Source of the DNA: an uncultured Hyphomicrobiales bacterium
GTDB taxonomy: Bacteria > Pseudomonadota > Alphaproteobacteria > Rhizobiales > Beijerinckiaceae
Reading direction: 5' to 3'
DNA: 64,000 bases
Assembly: GCA_903847605.1 (NCBI GenBank)
Contig: CAINED010000033.1
Location: forward strand, 89,490 to 153,489
The notes under the pieces were generated by a model, which worked only from the letters and a program-made list of their open reading frames with translations, was not told the DNA's origin and did not search any database. A program made the position numbers and the translations under genes. Below, piece after piece: positions 10,083 to 18,388 of the stretch; position 1 is the first letter of the stretch, and each line of letters starts with the position of its first letter.

Positions 10083-11513
10083 TCACGCCACATGATCGGC
10101 AAGACGGGCCGACGGATCGATGACCGCGTCGAGATCGAGTTGGTCCTTGCCGGGGATGGCGATGCGCTTGAACTCGGAGTCGCGCAGTGCGATCGGCACC
10201 GTCGCGTCGAGCCCCATCTTCGAGCCGACGCCGTTGCGCGTCGACGGATCCAGCTTGGAGCCTTGCGCCTCGTGCACGAGGACGAGATCCTTCGACGCCT
10301 GAAAGCGCGTCGAAACCGCCCATTCGACTTCCACGGAATTGTGGACATCGACATCCGTGTCCACGACGATGACCTGCTTGATGTCATAATGCGCCGCGAA
10401 AGCCGCGAGGATCACATTCTTCGGCTCGCCATCGGCGCGCGGCTTCATCTGCACGCAAAGGTGATAACGGCACACGCCGCCCGGCGACAAAGCGACATTC
10501 GTCACATTCGGGAAGTGGCGCTGGATGCTTTCGAGGATCGTCGCCTCGCGCGGAATGCAGCCGAGCAGGAGATGTTCGAGGCTGCCGCCGATGATCGTGT
10601 GATAGATCGGATCGGGACGATGGGTGATGGCGTCGATCTCGATCACATGGCTTGCCGGGCTCGCACCATAATACTGCGTAAATTCGCCGAACGGCCCTTC
10701 CGGCGCGCGCTGCCCGGCAAGCAGGCGGCCTTCCAGTACAATCTCCGCATGGGCAGGCACGTGTAGGTCGCTCGTCTTGCAGCGCGTCACCTCCAGCGGT
10801 TCGCCGATCAACGCGCCGGCGATTTCGAGTTCGTCGCAATCCATGGGGGCGATCGCTTGCGACGCGAGTAGTTCCGCCGGACTTGCGCCGATGACGATGG
10901 CGCATGAAAGATCGTGCCCGGCTTTCTCGGCATTATCCATGAAGGCCATCGTATGACGCGGCAACAGCAGTGCGCCGATGCGGCGCGGCCCGACCACCTG
11001 CATGCGCACGATGGCGACATTCTGGATGCCGCTTGCAGGGTTGCGAACGATGATCAGTCCCGCGGTGATATAGGGGCCATTGTCGAGTTCGTTATGCACG
11101 GGAATGGGAAGATCGCGAAGCAGATCGGGCTCGGCGATCATATGCGTCTGGCATGGCGCGTGATCAACCGGCCTGCACGGCAAAGGCTTCGCGGACGCCG
11201 CTTTGAAAGCGTTCACCAGCTTTTCCGGCGCGACGCCGATGGCATCTGCGATCCATTCGCGATGCGAGACGATGCCGGAGACGACGGGCAGCTTGTGTCC
11301 GCCGGGTTGCGGGAAGAAGGTCGCTTTCTTCCCGTCGAGCGTGCTGGCGATGGCGGCGAGCTCGAATGCGAGTTTCACATTCGGCCGTACAATCGCAAGC
11401 CGCTCCCGCGCCTCGAGGTCGGCGAGCCAATCGCGCAAGGTCGCGCCGGGTTTTGCGCGATTGTGTCCCGGGCGGACCGCAACGTCCCCGGCGGTTCCCT
11501 CTTGCCTGCCCAT
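10083..11513 (-). CDS. UbiD family (prenyl-FMN dependent) decarboxylase
   Basis: A 476-residue UbiD-fold protein. UbiD enzymes use prenylated FMN to (de)carboxylate aromatic or unsaturated acids. The cofactor-region block NVAIVRMQVVGPRR and the EGPFGEFTQYYG segment with its catalytic glutamate are present; length and order fit the family. I chose the ATG at 11513, which follows GGGGAGGCATC; a longer frame to 11576 lacks such a site. No ubiX (prenyl-FMN synthase) lies in the window. It appears to be the first gene of an operon with the Bug receptor, P450 and SDR. Likely substrates are benzoate-type acids, but this is inferred. Confidence 0.92.
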   Translation of the reverse strand: MGRQEGTAGDVAVRPGHNRAKPGATLRDWLADLEARERLAIVRPNVKLAFELAAIASTLDGKKATFFPQPGGHKLPVVSGIVSHREWIADAIGVAPEKLVNAFKAASAKPLPCRPVDHAPCQTHMIAEPDLLRDLPIPVHNELDNGPYITAGLIIVRNPASGIQNVAIVRMQVVGPRRIGALLLPRHTMAFMDNAEKAGHDLSCAIVIGASPAELLASQAIAPMDCDELEIAGALIGEPLEVTRCKTSDLHVPAHAEIVLEGRLLAGQRAPEGPFGEFTQYYGASPASHVIEIDAITHRPDPIYHTIIGGSLEHLLLGCIPREATILESIQRHFPNVTNVALSPGGVCRYHLCVQMKPRADGEPKNVILAAFAAHYDIKQVIVVDTDVDVHNSVEVEWAVSTRFQASKDLVLVHEAQGSKLDPSTRNGVGSKMGLDATVPIALRDSEFKRIAIPGKDQLDLDAVIDPSARLADHVA

Positions 11514-11636
11514 GATGCCTCCCCAAGCCAGTCGCTTTAAGGATGCCGCGCCGGCAATCGATCCGCACTCGGACATCCGTTGCAGCAGGTTAGCACAAAT
11601 GGATCGTCGACAGGTCTCACGCCGTTTTTTACGTGC

Positions 11637-12404
11637 TCAAACCCATCCGCCGCTCTGCGCGGCCATCCAAAGCAGACGCAGGCCGAGCAGCGTGAGGCAG
11701 ATCTGGAAGATCAGGCGGAAGCGCTGTTCCGGCACCTTCAGAAGCGCCGCCTCGCCCAGCCAGTTGCCGACAGCGCCGGTCAGGATCATCGCGACCATCA
11801 GCGGAAGATATGCCCCGATGGCGAGCCCGACGAAGGCGAAGGCGGCGAGTTTCAGCGTATGCGTGAAGCTCATGAGAATGCCGAGCGTCGCGGCGTGATT
11901 GTGGCGCGTCGGCGAGGCCGCTGCGATGAAGGGCGCGATCAGCGTTCCGGTCGCCGAGACGAAGACACCTAAAAATGTCGCGGCGAATCCGACGCCGACG
12001 AAGCGCGCGCGCACGCCGCCGATGCGCCCGAGTTTCGGCATCCAGGTTACCAGCAGGATGAAGACGCCGAGGATGAGTTGCAGCCAGTCCATCGGCAGCG
12101 CCACGAAGACCTTTGCGCCGATCAGCGCCCCCACAGTCGCCCCGACGACGAAGGGCGCAACCGTTTCCCACACCACATGCTTGCGCATGACGAGCGTGCG
12201 GCTGAGCCCCTGTCCGAGTTGCACCACCGTATGCACGGGAATGAGGACTTCGGGCCGCACGACATTGGCCATGATGGCGAGCAGGATCAGCCCGCCCGCC
12301 GCGCCGGTCAGCGTCCCGAGCAGGGCCGTAGCGAAGGAAGCGAAGCACAGGCCGAGGAAGAGAAGCGGGCCGACATCGGGCGCGCTCAGGAAAGAAAGGT
12401 CCAT
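11637..12404 (-). CDS. TauE/SafE family membrane transporter
   Basis: A 255-residue integral membrane protein with about seven to eight hydrophobic segments and the TauE/SafE N-terminal pattern (ATALLGTLTGAAGGLILLA; HTVVQLGQG). The second repeat shows GVFVSATGTLIAPF. The family exports sulfite or organosulfonates, or transports other small anions. The ATG at 12404 begins the conserved part; upstream codons look non-coding. It is divergent from the copper-related pair at 12665-14076 across 260 bp, in which I see no gene. The substrate is unknown. Confidence 0.88.
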   Translation of the reverse strand: MDLSFLSAPDVGPLLFLGLCFASFATALLGTLTGAAGGLILLAIMANVVRPEVLIPVHTVVQLGQGLSRTLVMRKHVVWETVAPFVVGATVGALIGAKVFVALPMDWLQLILGVFILLVTWMPKLGRIGGVRARFVGVGFAATFLGVFVSATGTLIAPFIAAASPTRHNHAATLGILMSFTHTLKLAAFAFVGLAIGAYLPLMVAMILTGAVGNWLGEAALLKVPEQRFRLIFQICLTLLGLRLLWMAAQSGGWV

Positions 12405-12664
12405 GACAATCTGTGGCGGGAAGCGAGTGGCGGGCGTTGTCCGGCGCATCCCCCCGAATGCTGCGGACCTGATCGCCGCGGACCCTAGAGAGCCCCGATG
12501 CGGCCCGCAACTGTTCAAGCGAGGGAACGCCCATGCAGAAATGCTTGGCTGGAAAAGATCGGCGAGCTTGGCCTGCGGCGCAGCGCCGCCGTTTCCTCGC
12601 GCGGCTTGACGGCAGCGGTTCTTCCCCGTCATGTCCGCACATGCAGCGCGCGCGACCCTTCCGG

Positions 12665-13036
12665 ATGAGCATCTGGCGGCTGGGGCTTCTGGTCCTCGGC
12701 TGGTATGCGCTTATCCTGCAGGCGCTGATAGGCGGACAGCTTGCGGCGCGCGCCGCATTCGATCCCCCTGGTATCTCCGCGCTGTGCAGCGAAGGCGCAC
12801 AGGCGCTGCATGGCGCGCCGGGCCAGCCGCAGCATTCTTCCGGCGCCTGCGAATGCATCGCGCATTGCTCGAACATTTCAGCCGGCGCCCCGCCGCGCGT
12901 TGCGGCAGCGCTTCAAGTCTCGCGTGGTTACGCACTCGAAAAGCCGCGCGCCGCAAATGCTCTTTTCATTCCTTCCATTGTTCATACCGGCGCGCCTCCG
13001 CGCGGCCCGCCCTCTGTCGCAGCTTTCTTCGCCTGA
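12665..13036 (+). CDS. DUF2946-type small membrane-anchored protein
   Basis: A 123-residue protein with one N-terminal hydrophobic helix (MSIWRLGLLVLGWYALILQ) and a secreted tail. The tail contains CSEG, CECIAHC and a proline/alanine-rich end (RGPPSVAAFFA), a layout typical of DUF2946 proteins found beside copper genes. The family function is unknown. It lies 56 bp upstream of the YcnI-PCuAC fusion, which suggests an operon for periplasmic copper handling. The ATG at 12665 was chosen because the hydrophobic helix starts there; the frame continues upstream to 12533 without family-like sequence. Confidence 0.78.
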   Translation: MSIWRLGLLVLGWYALILQALIGGQLAARAAFDPPGISALCSEGAQALHGAPGQPQHSSGACECIAHCSNISAGAPPRVAAALQVSRGYALEKPRAANALFIPSIVHTGAPPRGPPSVAAFFA

Positions 13037-13092
13037 ACAAAGCTGCCCGCATCCTCGCGGGCAAATCCCATTCGAACGACAGGACCAACATC

Positions 13093-14076
13093 ATGAAAAT
13101 CGCTCACGCGGCGGCGCTGGCCGCCATTCCCTTCGCTGTTTCCTTTTCTTCCATCAATGTGCAGGCACATTCGACGCTCGAAGTCTCGCAGGCCACCATT
13201 GGCGCGGGCTACAAGGGCGTCGTGCGCGTGCCGCACGGCTGCAACGGCGAGGCAACGCAGACGTTGCGCGTTTCCATCCCGGACGAGATCGCCAACGTGA
13301 AGCCGATGCCGAAGCCGGGCTGGACGCTCGCAACGAAAAGCGCACCTTATGCAGCGCCCTTCAACAATCATGGCAAGATGATGCACGAGGGCGTCAAGGA
13401 AATCGTCTGGAGCGGCGGCGCATTGCCGGACGCACATTACGACGAATTCGTCTTTACCGGCACGATCATTCCCGGCGCGAAAGCCGGAACCATCTATGTT
13501 CCCGTCATCCAGGAATGCGCGAATGGCGCGGAGAAATGGGTGGAAACACCGCCTGCGCATGACACGAATGCGCGGCTGAAAAATCCCGCGCCGCAACTTG
13601 TGCTCATGCAGTCGGCGCAGGCGCAAACACACATGCCTGCGCCGGCTGCAACAAAAACCTATTCTGTTGGCGCGCTGCGCATCGAAGCGCCATGGACGCG
13701 CGCAACGCCGAAGGGCGCGCAGATCGGCGGCGGCTATCTCAAGATCACCAACACCGGCAAGGAAGCCGATCGCCTCGTCGGCGGTTCGTTGCCGATCGCA
13801 GGCCGCTTCGAGGTGCATGAAATGGCGACCGTCGATGGCGTGATGAAGATGCGCCACCTCCCGCAGGGACTCGAGATCAAGCCCGGCGCATCCGTCGAGT
13901 TGAAGCCCGGCGGATATCACGTCATGTTCATGCAATTGAAGGAGCCGCTCGTCGCGGGCAAGCCGGTCAAGGGCACACTCGTCTTCGAGAAGACAGGCAC
14001 GGTTGAAATCGAATATTCCGTTGCGCCCATCGGCGCGCGCGAAATGCCTGCGGGCGGCGGGCACAGCCATCATTGA
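13093..14076 (+). CDS. YcnI (DUF1775) - PCuAC fusion, periplasmic copper protein
   Basis: The 327-residue protein joins two copper domains behind a signal peptide (residues 1-25, cut before H26). Residues 26 to about 175 match YcnI/DUF1775, in which the mature N-terminal histidine (HSTLEV) helps bind Cu(II). Residues about 205-315 match PCuAC chaperones, with the copper ligands in HEMATVDG, MKMRHL and GGYHVMFM. PCuAC proteins deliver copper to the CuA site of cytochrome oxidase. The tail ends GGGHSHH, possibly another metal site. It is probably co-transcribed with the DUF2946 gene. Fusion of these families is recognised in some proteobacteria; the physiological role here is inferred. Confidence 0.92.
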   Translation: MKIAHAAALAAIPFAVSFSSINVQAHSTLEVSQATIGAGYKGVVRVPHGCNGEATQTLRVSIPDEIANVKPMPKPGWTLATKSAPYAAPFNNHGKMMHEGVKEIVWSGGALPDAHYDEFVFTGTIIPGAKAGTIYVPVIQECANGAEKWVETPPAHDTNARLKNPAPQLVLMQSAQAQTHMPAPAATKTYSVGALRIEAPWTRATPKGAQIGGGYLKITNTGKEADRLVGGSLPIAGRFEVHEMATVDGVMKMRHLPQGLEIKPGASVELKPGGYHVMFMQLKEPLVAGKPVKGTLVFEKTGTVEIEYSVAPIGAREMPAGGGHSHH

Positions 14077-14093
14077 CGGGTGCAAAGCCGTGA

Positions 14094-14242
14094 CCCTCGA
14101 TACGCCTTGCTGTGCAAGGCTACTCGGGATGAGGGGAGATCGTTGGCGTCCGCCGTATCGCCCTCACTCCGACTAACTGCTGAAGCGGGGGATCGCCCTC
14201 ACCCTGAGTAGCCGCTGAAAGCGGCGTATCGAAGGGCGAGGG
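14094..14242. repeat. diverged palindromic repeat units
   Basis: Two units of the same general design lie between convergent genes. One is at 14094-14135 (CCCTCGATACGCC ... CTACTCGGGATGAGGGG) and one at 14196-14242 (CCCTCACCCTGAGTAGCCG ... GTATCGAAGGGCGAGGG). They form a subtype with TATCGAAG in place of TCTCGAAG and GAGTAGC in place of GAGGAGC, with compensating arms. A degraded piece lies between them. Confidence 0.85.
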
Positions 14243-14275
14243 TGATGCGTCAAAACTTATATTTCAAGCTTTCCT

Positions 14276-15193
14276 TCACGTTCCACGTCCCCACAGCCCG
14301 CAATAGCGGCGCGCGATGAACGGTAGGCCGTTCTGATAGCCCGGCCATTTTTCGTATTTCGGCATGGCGAATTCCTTCTCGGCGGGCTCCCAGCATTTGC
14401 CTTCCTGTCCGAGTTTCTTCATTGCGGCGGAAGCTGTTTGCAAGAGTTCGAGCTGGTCCTGCACGTCCTTCTTCGTGCCGAGCCGTCCGCCCGCGCCGGG
14501 GTGTCCGGGGATCAGGCGGTCCCAGTCGAGCGCCAGCACCTTGCCGATCCATTCCTCGGTCGGCAGCGGATAGAAATCGATCATGCCGCGACCGGGCACC
14601 TGACCCACCGGCAATGTGTCGACGATGAAGACGATCTTCTCCTTCGGCAGGCGCATCACGATGTTGGAATCGGAGTGATTGAGCCCGAGATAGAGAAGTT
14701 CGAGCGTCGTGGCGCCGAGTTTGATCGTCTTGCGGCGTGTAAAGGTTTCGTCGGGCAGCGGCGTGTTGGGATCGTTGAGGGGCTTCAAGCGTTCCGTGAC
14801 GTTTTTATGCGCGATAATGTGCGCGCCTGCATCCTTGAACGCCTTGCCGCCGGCGATGTGGTCGTAGTGGTGGTGGCTGTAGACAAGATATTTGATCGGC
14901 TTGTCCGTGATCTTGCGGATTTCATCGACATAGGACTTGCCGCCAGTCGGGCGTCCGTAGGCGACGGGATCGGTCGCAATCACGCCTTCACTCGTGACGA
15001 TAAACATCGCCTGATGATTGACGTTGCGAAAGATATAGACGCCTTCCGTGCCCTCGACCTTCGTCGTCTCGATGGCGGGCCGCGCCGGGGCCGTTGCCGC
15101 GGGCGCAGGCGCAGGGGCAGGCGTCTGTGCGAGCGCAGGCAGCGCGCCGAGTGCAAGTGTTGCGGCAATCAACGACAGTGACGAGTTGCGCAT
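14276..15193 (-). CDS. exported metallo-beta-lactamase-fold hydrolase
   Basis: The 305-residue protein has a signal peptide (to about ALAQ) and an alanine/proline-rich linker. The MBL-fold metal motif HHHYDH follows at about residue 116, then the histidine in LNHSDSN, the aspartate in IVDTLP and the histidine in PGHPG. All zinc ligands of the fold are present. The enzyme is therefore a periplasmic hydrolase; in related aromatic-catabolism loci such proteins are annotated only generally. The start follows GGGAGGCTCC. It lies downstream of the TPP enzyme on the same strand, across a 122-bp gap with a terminator-like hairpin, so it may be expressed separately. The substrate is unknown. Confidence 0.9.
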   Translation of the reverse strand: MRNSSLSLIAATLALGALPALAQTPAPAPAPAATAPARPAIETTKVEGTEGVYIFRNVNHQAMFIVTSEGVIATDPVAYGRPTGGKSYVDEIRKITDKPIKYLVYSHHHYDHIAGGKAFKDAGAHIIAHKNVTERLKPLNDPNTPLPDETFTRRKTIKLGATTLELLYLGLNHSDSNIVMRLPKEKIVFIVDTLPVGQVPGRGMIDFYPLPTEEWIGKVLALDWDRLIPGHPGAGGRLGTKKDVQDQLELLQTASAAMKKLGQEGKCWEPAEKEFAMPKYEKWPGYQNGLPFIARRYCGLWGRGT

Positions 15194-15243
15194 GGAGCCT
15201 CCCAGCCCAGCCGCCGCGGCGCGTTACGCCCCGCAAACGAAAG

Positions 15244-15278
15244 CGGCGGCGGCAATCTCATAAAGATTACCGCCGCCG
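15244..15278 (-). terminator. terminator-like hairpin after the TPP enzyme gene
   Basis: The arms CGGCGGCGG and CCGCCGCCG, then AATCT and AGATT with one mismatch between the blocks, enclose a 5-nt loop. It lies about 40 bp after the stop of the gene at 15316-17091, read on the minus strand, and is followed by a short T-rich CTTTCGTTT. Confidence 0.55.
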
Positions 15279-15315
15279 TCAATGCATTCAGGTCTGAGCG
15301 CCGCTCACATCAGGT

Positions 15316-17091
15316 TTACCTGTGCTGCGTCACCGTATCGATCAGCGCGGGTTTGCCCGACTTCACGACGGCGATGGCGCGCTTCAGCGCGGCGGCGACA
15401 TCCTTGGGATTTTCGATGGGTCCTTCGCCATAGACGCCCATGGACCGCGCCAGTGCGCCGAAGTCGGGCTCGGGACCGAAAAGGTCCATGCCGATATGGG
15501 CCTTGGCCTCGTCGGTGCCGCGCAGGCGCGCCATGCGGATCTGGTGTTCCCAGTCGTTGTAATAGGCGCGGTTGTTGTACATCACGATCAGGATCGGGAT
15601 TTCATATTTCGCCGCGACCCAGAGCGCGCCGGCGTCGAACATGAGATCGCCATCGGGCTGCAGGTCCACGACCAGACGGCCCGCCTTCTTGTGCGCCATG
15701 GCCACGCCGAGGGATATGCCGATTTGCGTGGACGTGCCGAGTTCGACGCCGGGATGGCGATAGGGCTTGTCGAAATCCCATACCTTGCGCACGCCATTCT
15801 TCAGCGTGTTCGCCGTGAGCACCCAATCCTCGTCCTTGATCGCATCCCAGACTTCATGGGCGAGACGGCCCGTGGTCATCGGCGCCTGATCCCAGTTCTT
15901 GCGCGATTCATCCTGCCACTTCGCCCAGGTCTCGTCGTGGCGTTTGCCGATCTTCGCCTTGCGCGCCGCGATCTTTTCCTTCAGCGCGCCATTGCCGTCG
16001 ATGCGCTTGTTGAGCGCCTCCACCAGCGCGGGAATGCCGAGTTCGGTATCGCCGAGCGCACGCACGCTGCACGGCTGCATGCGGCAATAATCCATCGACC
16101 ATTTGGAAATATTGATCTCGCCAAAGCCCATTTCAACGAAATCGGCGTCGGCGTTCACCAGCGGCGTCAGCTCGCGCTTGGTGGAGTTGAGTTCGTTGGT
16201 CGCCTTCTCGAAATCCTTCAAGTCGAGGCCGAGCACGACATCGGCGCCCTTCAGCGCGCCCTTGTCGAGGCTGATGCAGAGCGGATGCTTGTTCGGAAAG
16301 TTCAGCGCATTGCAGATGTCCCACACGCCCGCGCCGACCGTCTCGGCGAGCTTCACGATATTGTTGAAGCCGTTCGGGCGGCGACCCGCATATTCCGGCA
16401 GCAGGATCGGATAGTCGGCGGCGACGAGCTTGTCCGCGATGGCCTCGATGGCGCGCGGATCGGGCATCATCGGCGAGGGCGTTGCAACCGACGTGGTGGG
16501 CGGCAGCGGTACGTCCTTGACGAGCGGGGCTTCCTGCAGCGCTGCGTCGTAGCACATGTAAACCGGGCCCTGCGGCTCGGTCGTCATGATGGAATAGGCG
16601 CGCGCAAAGCTTTCGGGCACGCCGTCGATGGACGACGGCTGGTAGTCCCACTTCACATAGTCGCGCAGCGCATTGCCCTGCACGAGCGCCGTATGCGTCC
16701 AGTCGATATGCGGGCGGCGCTTGCCTTCATCCATCGGGCCTGTCGCGCCCATGATGAAGATCGGCACGCGGTCGATATAGGCATAGTAGATCGCCATCGT
16801 CGCATGCAGCATGCCGACGAGATTGTGCAGGATGCAGGCGCCGGGCTTGCCGGAGGCCTTTGCGTAACCATGCGCGATCTGCACCGCGATTTCCTCGTGG
16901 TTGCAGAGCATCATCGGCGGTTCGTTCTTGCCGTAGTTGACGAGCGAATCGTGCAACCCGCGGAAGCTCGCGCCGGGATTCAGGGGAATGAATTCGAAGC
17001 CATATTGCTTGATGAGATCGACGATGATGTCCGACTGCCAGCCGCGATAATTCGCGACGACGTTGAGCTGTTTCGCGCTGTTGTCATCCAT
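15316..17091 (-). CDS. thiamine-diphosphate-requiring enzyme, acetolactate-synthase-like
   Basis: The 591-residue protein has the three-domain layout of the ThDP family. The catalytic glutamate is in NHEEIAVQIAHGYAKASG, the middle domain lies near residues 210-360, and the C-terminal ThDP/Mg motif has DGDLMFDAGALW with the later YNNRAYYN. Members include acetolactate synthases, benzoylformate decarboxylases and oxalyl-CoA decarboxylases. Key branched-chain biosynthesis context is absent, so a catabolic 2-oxo acid decarboxylase or carboligase is more likely. The start follows GGGAGGGAAACTC. It lies 56 bp after a Bug-like receptor, which suggests uptake and use of a 2-oxo acid or an aromatic relative. 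The substrate is unassigned. Confidence 0.88.
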   Translation of the reverse strand: MDDNSAKQLNVVANYRGWQSDIIVDLIKQYGFEFIPLNPGASFRGLHDSLVNYGKNEPPMMLCNHEEIAVQIAHGYAKASGKPGACILHNLVGMLHATMAIYYAYIDRVPIFIMGATGPMDEGKRRPHIDWTHTALVQGNALRDYVKWDYQPSSIDGVPESFARAYSIMTTEPQGPVYMCYDAALQEAPLVKDVPLPPTTSVATPSPMMPDPRAIEAIADKLVAADYPILLPEYAGRRPNGFNNIVKLAETVGAGVWDICNALNFPNKHPLCISLDKGALKGADVVLGLDLKDFEKATNELNSTKRELTPLVNADADFVEMGFGEINISKWSMDYCRMQPCSVRALGDTELGIPALVEALNKRIDGNGALKEKIAARKAKIGKRHDETWAKWQDESRKNWDQAPMTTGRLAHEVWDAIKDEDWVLTANTLKNGVRKVWDFDKPYRHPGVELGTSTQIGISLGVAMAHKKAGRLVVDLQPDGDLMFDAGALWVAAKYEIPILIVMYNNRAYYNDWEHQIRMARLRGTDEAKAHIGMDLFGPEPDFGALARSMGVYGEGPIENPKDVAAALKRAIAVVKSGKPALIDTVTQHR

Positions 17092-17114
17092 GAGTTTCCC
17101 TCCCCGATATGGAA

Positions 17115-17137
17115 GCGGCGGGTGTTGAACCCGCCGC
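17115..17137 (-). terminator. perfect 9-bp hairpin between receptor and TPP genes
   Basis: GCGGCGGGT and ACCCGCCGC enclose a 5-nt loop. The hairpin lies about 11 bp beyond the receptor stop and just ahead of the TPP gene start. It has no strong T-run, so it may be an attenuator or mRNA-processing site that sets the receptor/enzyme ratio. Confidence 0.5.
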
Positions 17138-17147
17138 CTTGTCTCTC

Positions 17148-18179
17148 TTATTTCAGAAGTTCGGCGACCTTGTCCACGATGGGCTTTGGCGTCGCATAGG
17201 CTTCCTTCACCAGTTCCTCGATCTTTTCGCCTGCGACCGGCGTTATTTCGAGCAGCGACTTCTTCGCTTCCTCGAGGAATTTCGCATCCTTCTGCGTATC
17301 GAGAAACGCCTTGCGCAGGGCCGCGAGGCGATCGGCGGGAATGCCCGGCGGGCCGACGAAGGGGCGTCCCATCACCTGGCGCGCGAAGACGAGACGCAGC
17401 ATCGCCTTCTGCTCCGGCGTTTTGGCGAGATCGGTCACCAGCGGCACATCCGGCAGGTCCTCATGCTTGGCGAGCGAGAGCTGCACCAGCACGCTGATCT
17501 TCTTGTCCTTCATCCAGTCCGGCCGCGTCGAGATCACGCTCGACCACGACCAGCCGCAGCGGCCCGCGACCTCGCCGCGCTCCATGGCGATGTTGATGTC
17601 GTTGCCGCCGGGATAGCCGACGACGACACGGAATTTCGTGCCAAAGACGCCGTTCAGCACCTTGGGGAACTGGTCCGTATCGGCCGCGCCGCCGGTGCCG
17701 CCGACGACCAGTTCCTTCGTCAGCGTATCCTCGAAGGTCTTGATGCCTCCCGTATGCCAGGAAACGCAGACGCTGACCTCGTCGTTCATGCTGCCGATCC
17801 AGCTCGCCTTGGTAGCGTCGAGCTTCGTCTCGGCCTGTCCGAACAGGGGGTCGAAGGCGACGCCGCGCGCGATCGTGCCGAACACCGTGCCGTCCTTCGG
17901 CGCGGCCGCGTTCAGCCAGTTGGCAAGGCGCACCGAGCCCGCGCCCGGCATGTTCTGCACGACCACATTGGGATTGCCCGGCATGAACTTGCCGAAGTGG
18001 CGCGACAGCAGGCGGGCATAGACGTCATAACCGCCGCCGGCGGTATAGCCGACATAAAGGCTGATATTCTTGCCCTTGTAGAAATCGGCAAGCGCATCTG
18101 CGCGGGCCGGGCCAGCGCTCATCGCCGTCGCCGTGAGGGCCAACAGGGATGCGCCGAATGTAAAAGCTTTGCCGTTCAT
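17148..18179 (-). CDS. tripartite-tricarboxylate-type receptor, 'NMPGAG' subgroup
   Basis: A 343-residue secreted binding protein (signal ending near GPARA). It belongs to the TctC/Bug superfamily but to a subgroup with a YVGYTAGGGYDVYARLL start, PGNPNVVVQNMPGAGS, a GYPGGND segment and GRCGWSWSS in the second lobe. The genes at 24080 and 56740 are of the same subgroup. It starts after AGGAGGGCAT and lies upstream of the TPP enzyme on the same strand. No TctA/TctB genes are present. The GCGW block and the two cysteines near the hinge are subgroup features whose meaning I do not know. Confidence 0.88.
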   Translation of the reverse strand: MNGKAFTFGASLLALTATAMSAGPARADALADFYKGKNISLYVGYTAGGGYDVYARLLSRHFGKFMPGNPNVVVQNMPGAGSVRLANWLNAAAPKDGTVFGTIARGVAFDPLFGQAETKLDATKASWIGSMNDEVSVCVSWHTGGIKTFEDTLTKELVVGGTGGAADTDQFPKVLNGVFGTKFRVVVGYPGGNDINIAMERGEVAGRCGWSWSSVISTRPDWMKDKKISVLVQLSLAKHEDLPDVPLVTDLAKTPEQKAMLRLVFARQVMGRPFVGPPGIPADRLAALRKAFLDTQKDAKFLEEAKKSLLEITPVAGEKIEELVKEAYATPKPIVDKVAELLK

Positions 18180-18388
18180 ATGCCCTCCTAAAGATTTGGC
18201 GTGGCTCTACCACGTTGGCGCGCAAGGGCAAACGCCCGCTGGCGCGAGACGCGATTTCACGGCCGCGATTCTCGTTATCTTGCGCGAGCGCTCGCGAATC
18301 CCTCCGCCGACGCCCATTGAACAAGGTCTTCCCGTTTCAGCGCGCTTGCCATGAGATCGGGGAATTTTTCAGGCGTGCAGGCGAAGAC

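Noticed and set aside
15322..17199. 625-codon plus-strand frame antisense to the TPP enzyme
   Set aside because: It mirrors the real gene's codon bias (Arg/His/Asp-rich) and shows no recognisable domain.
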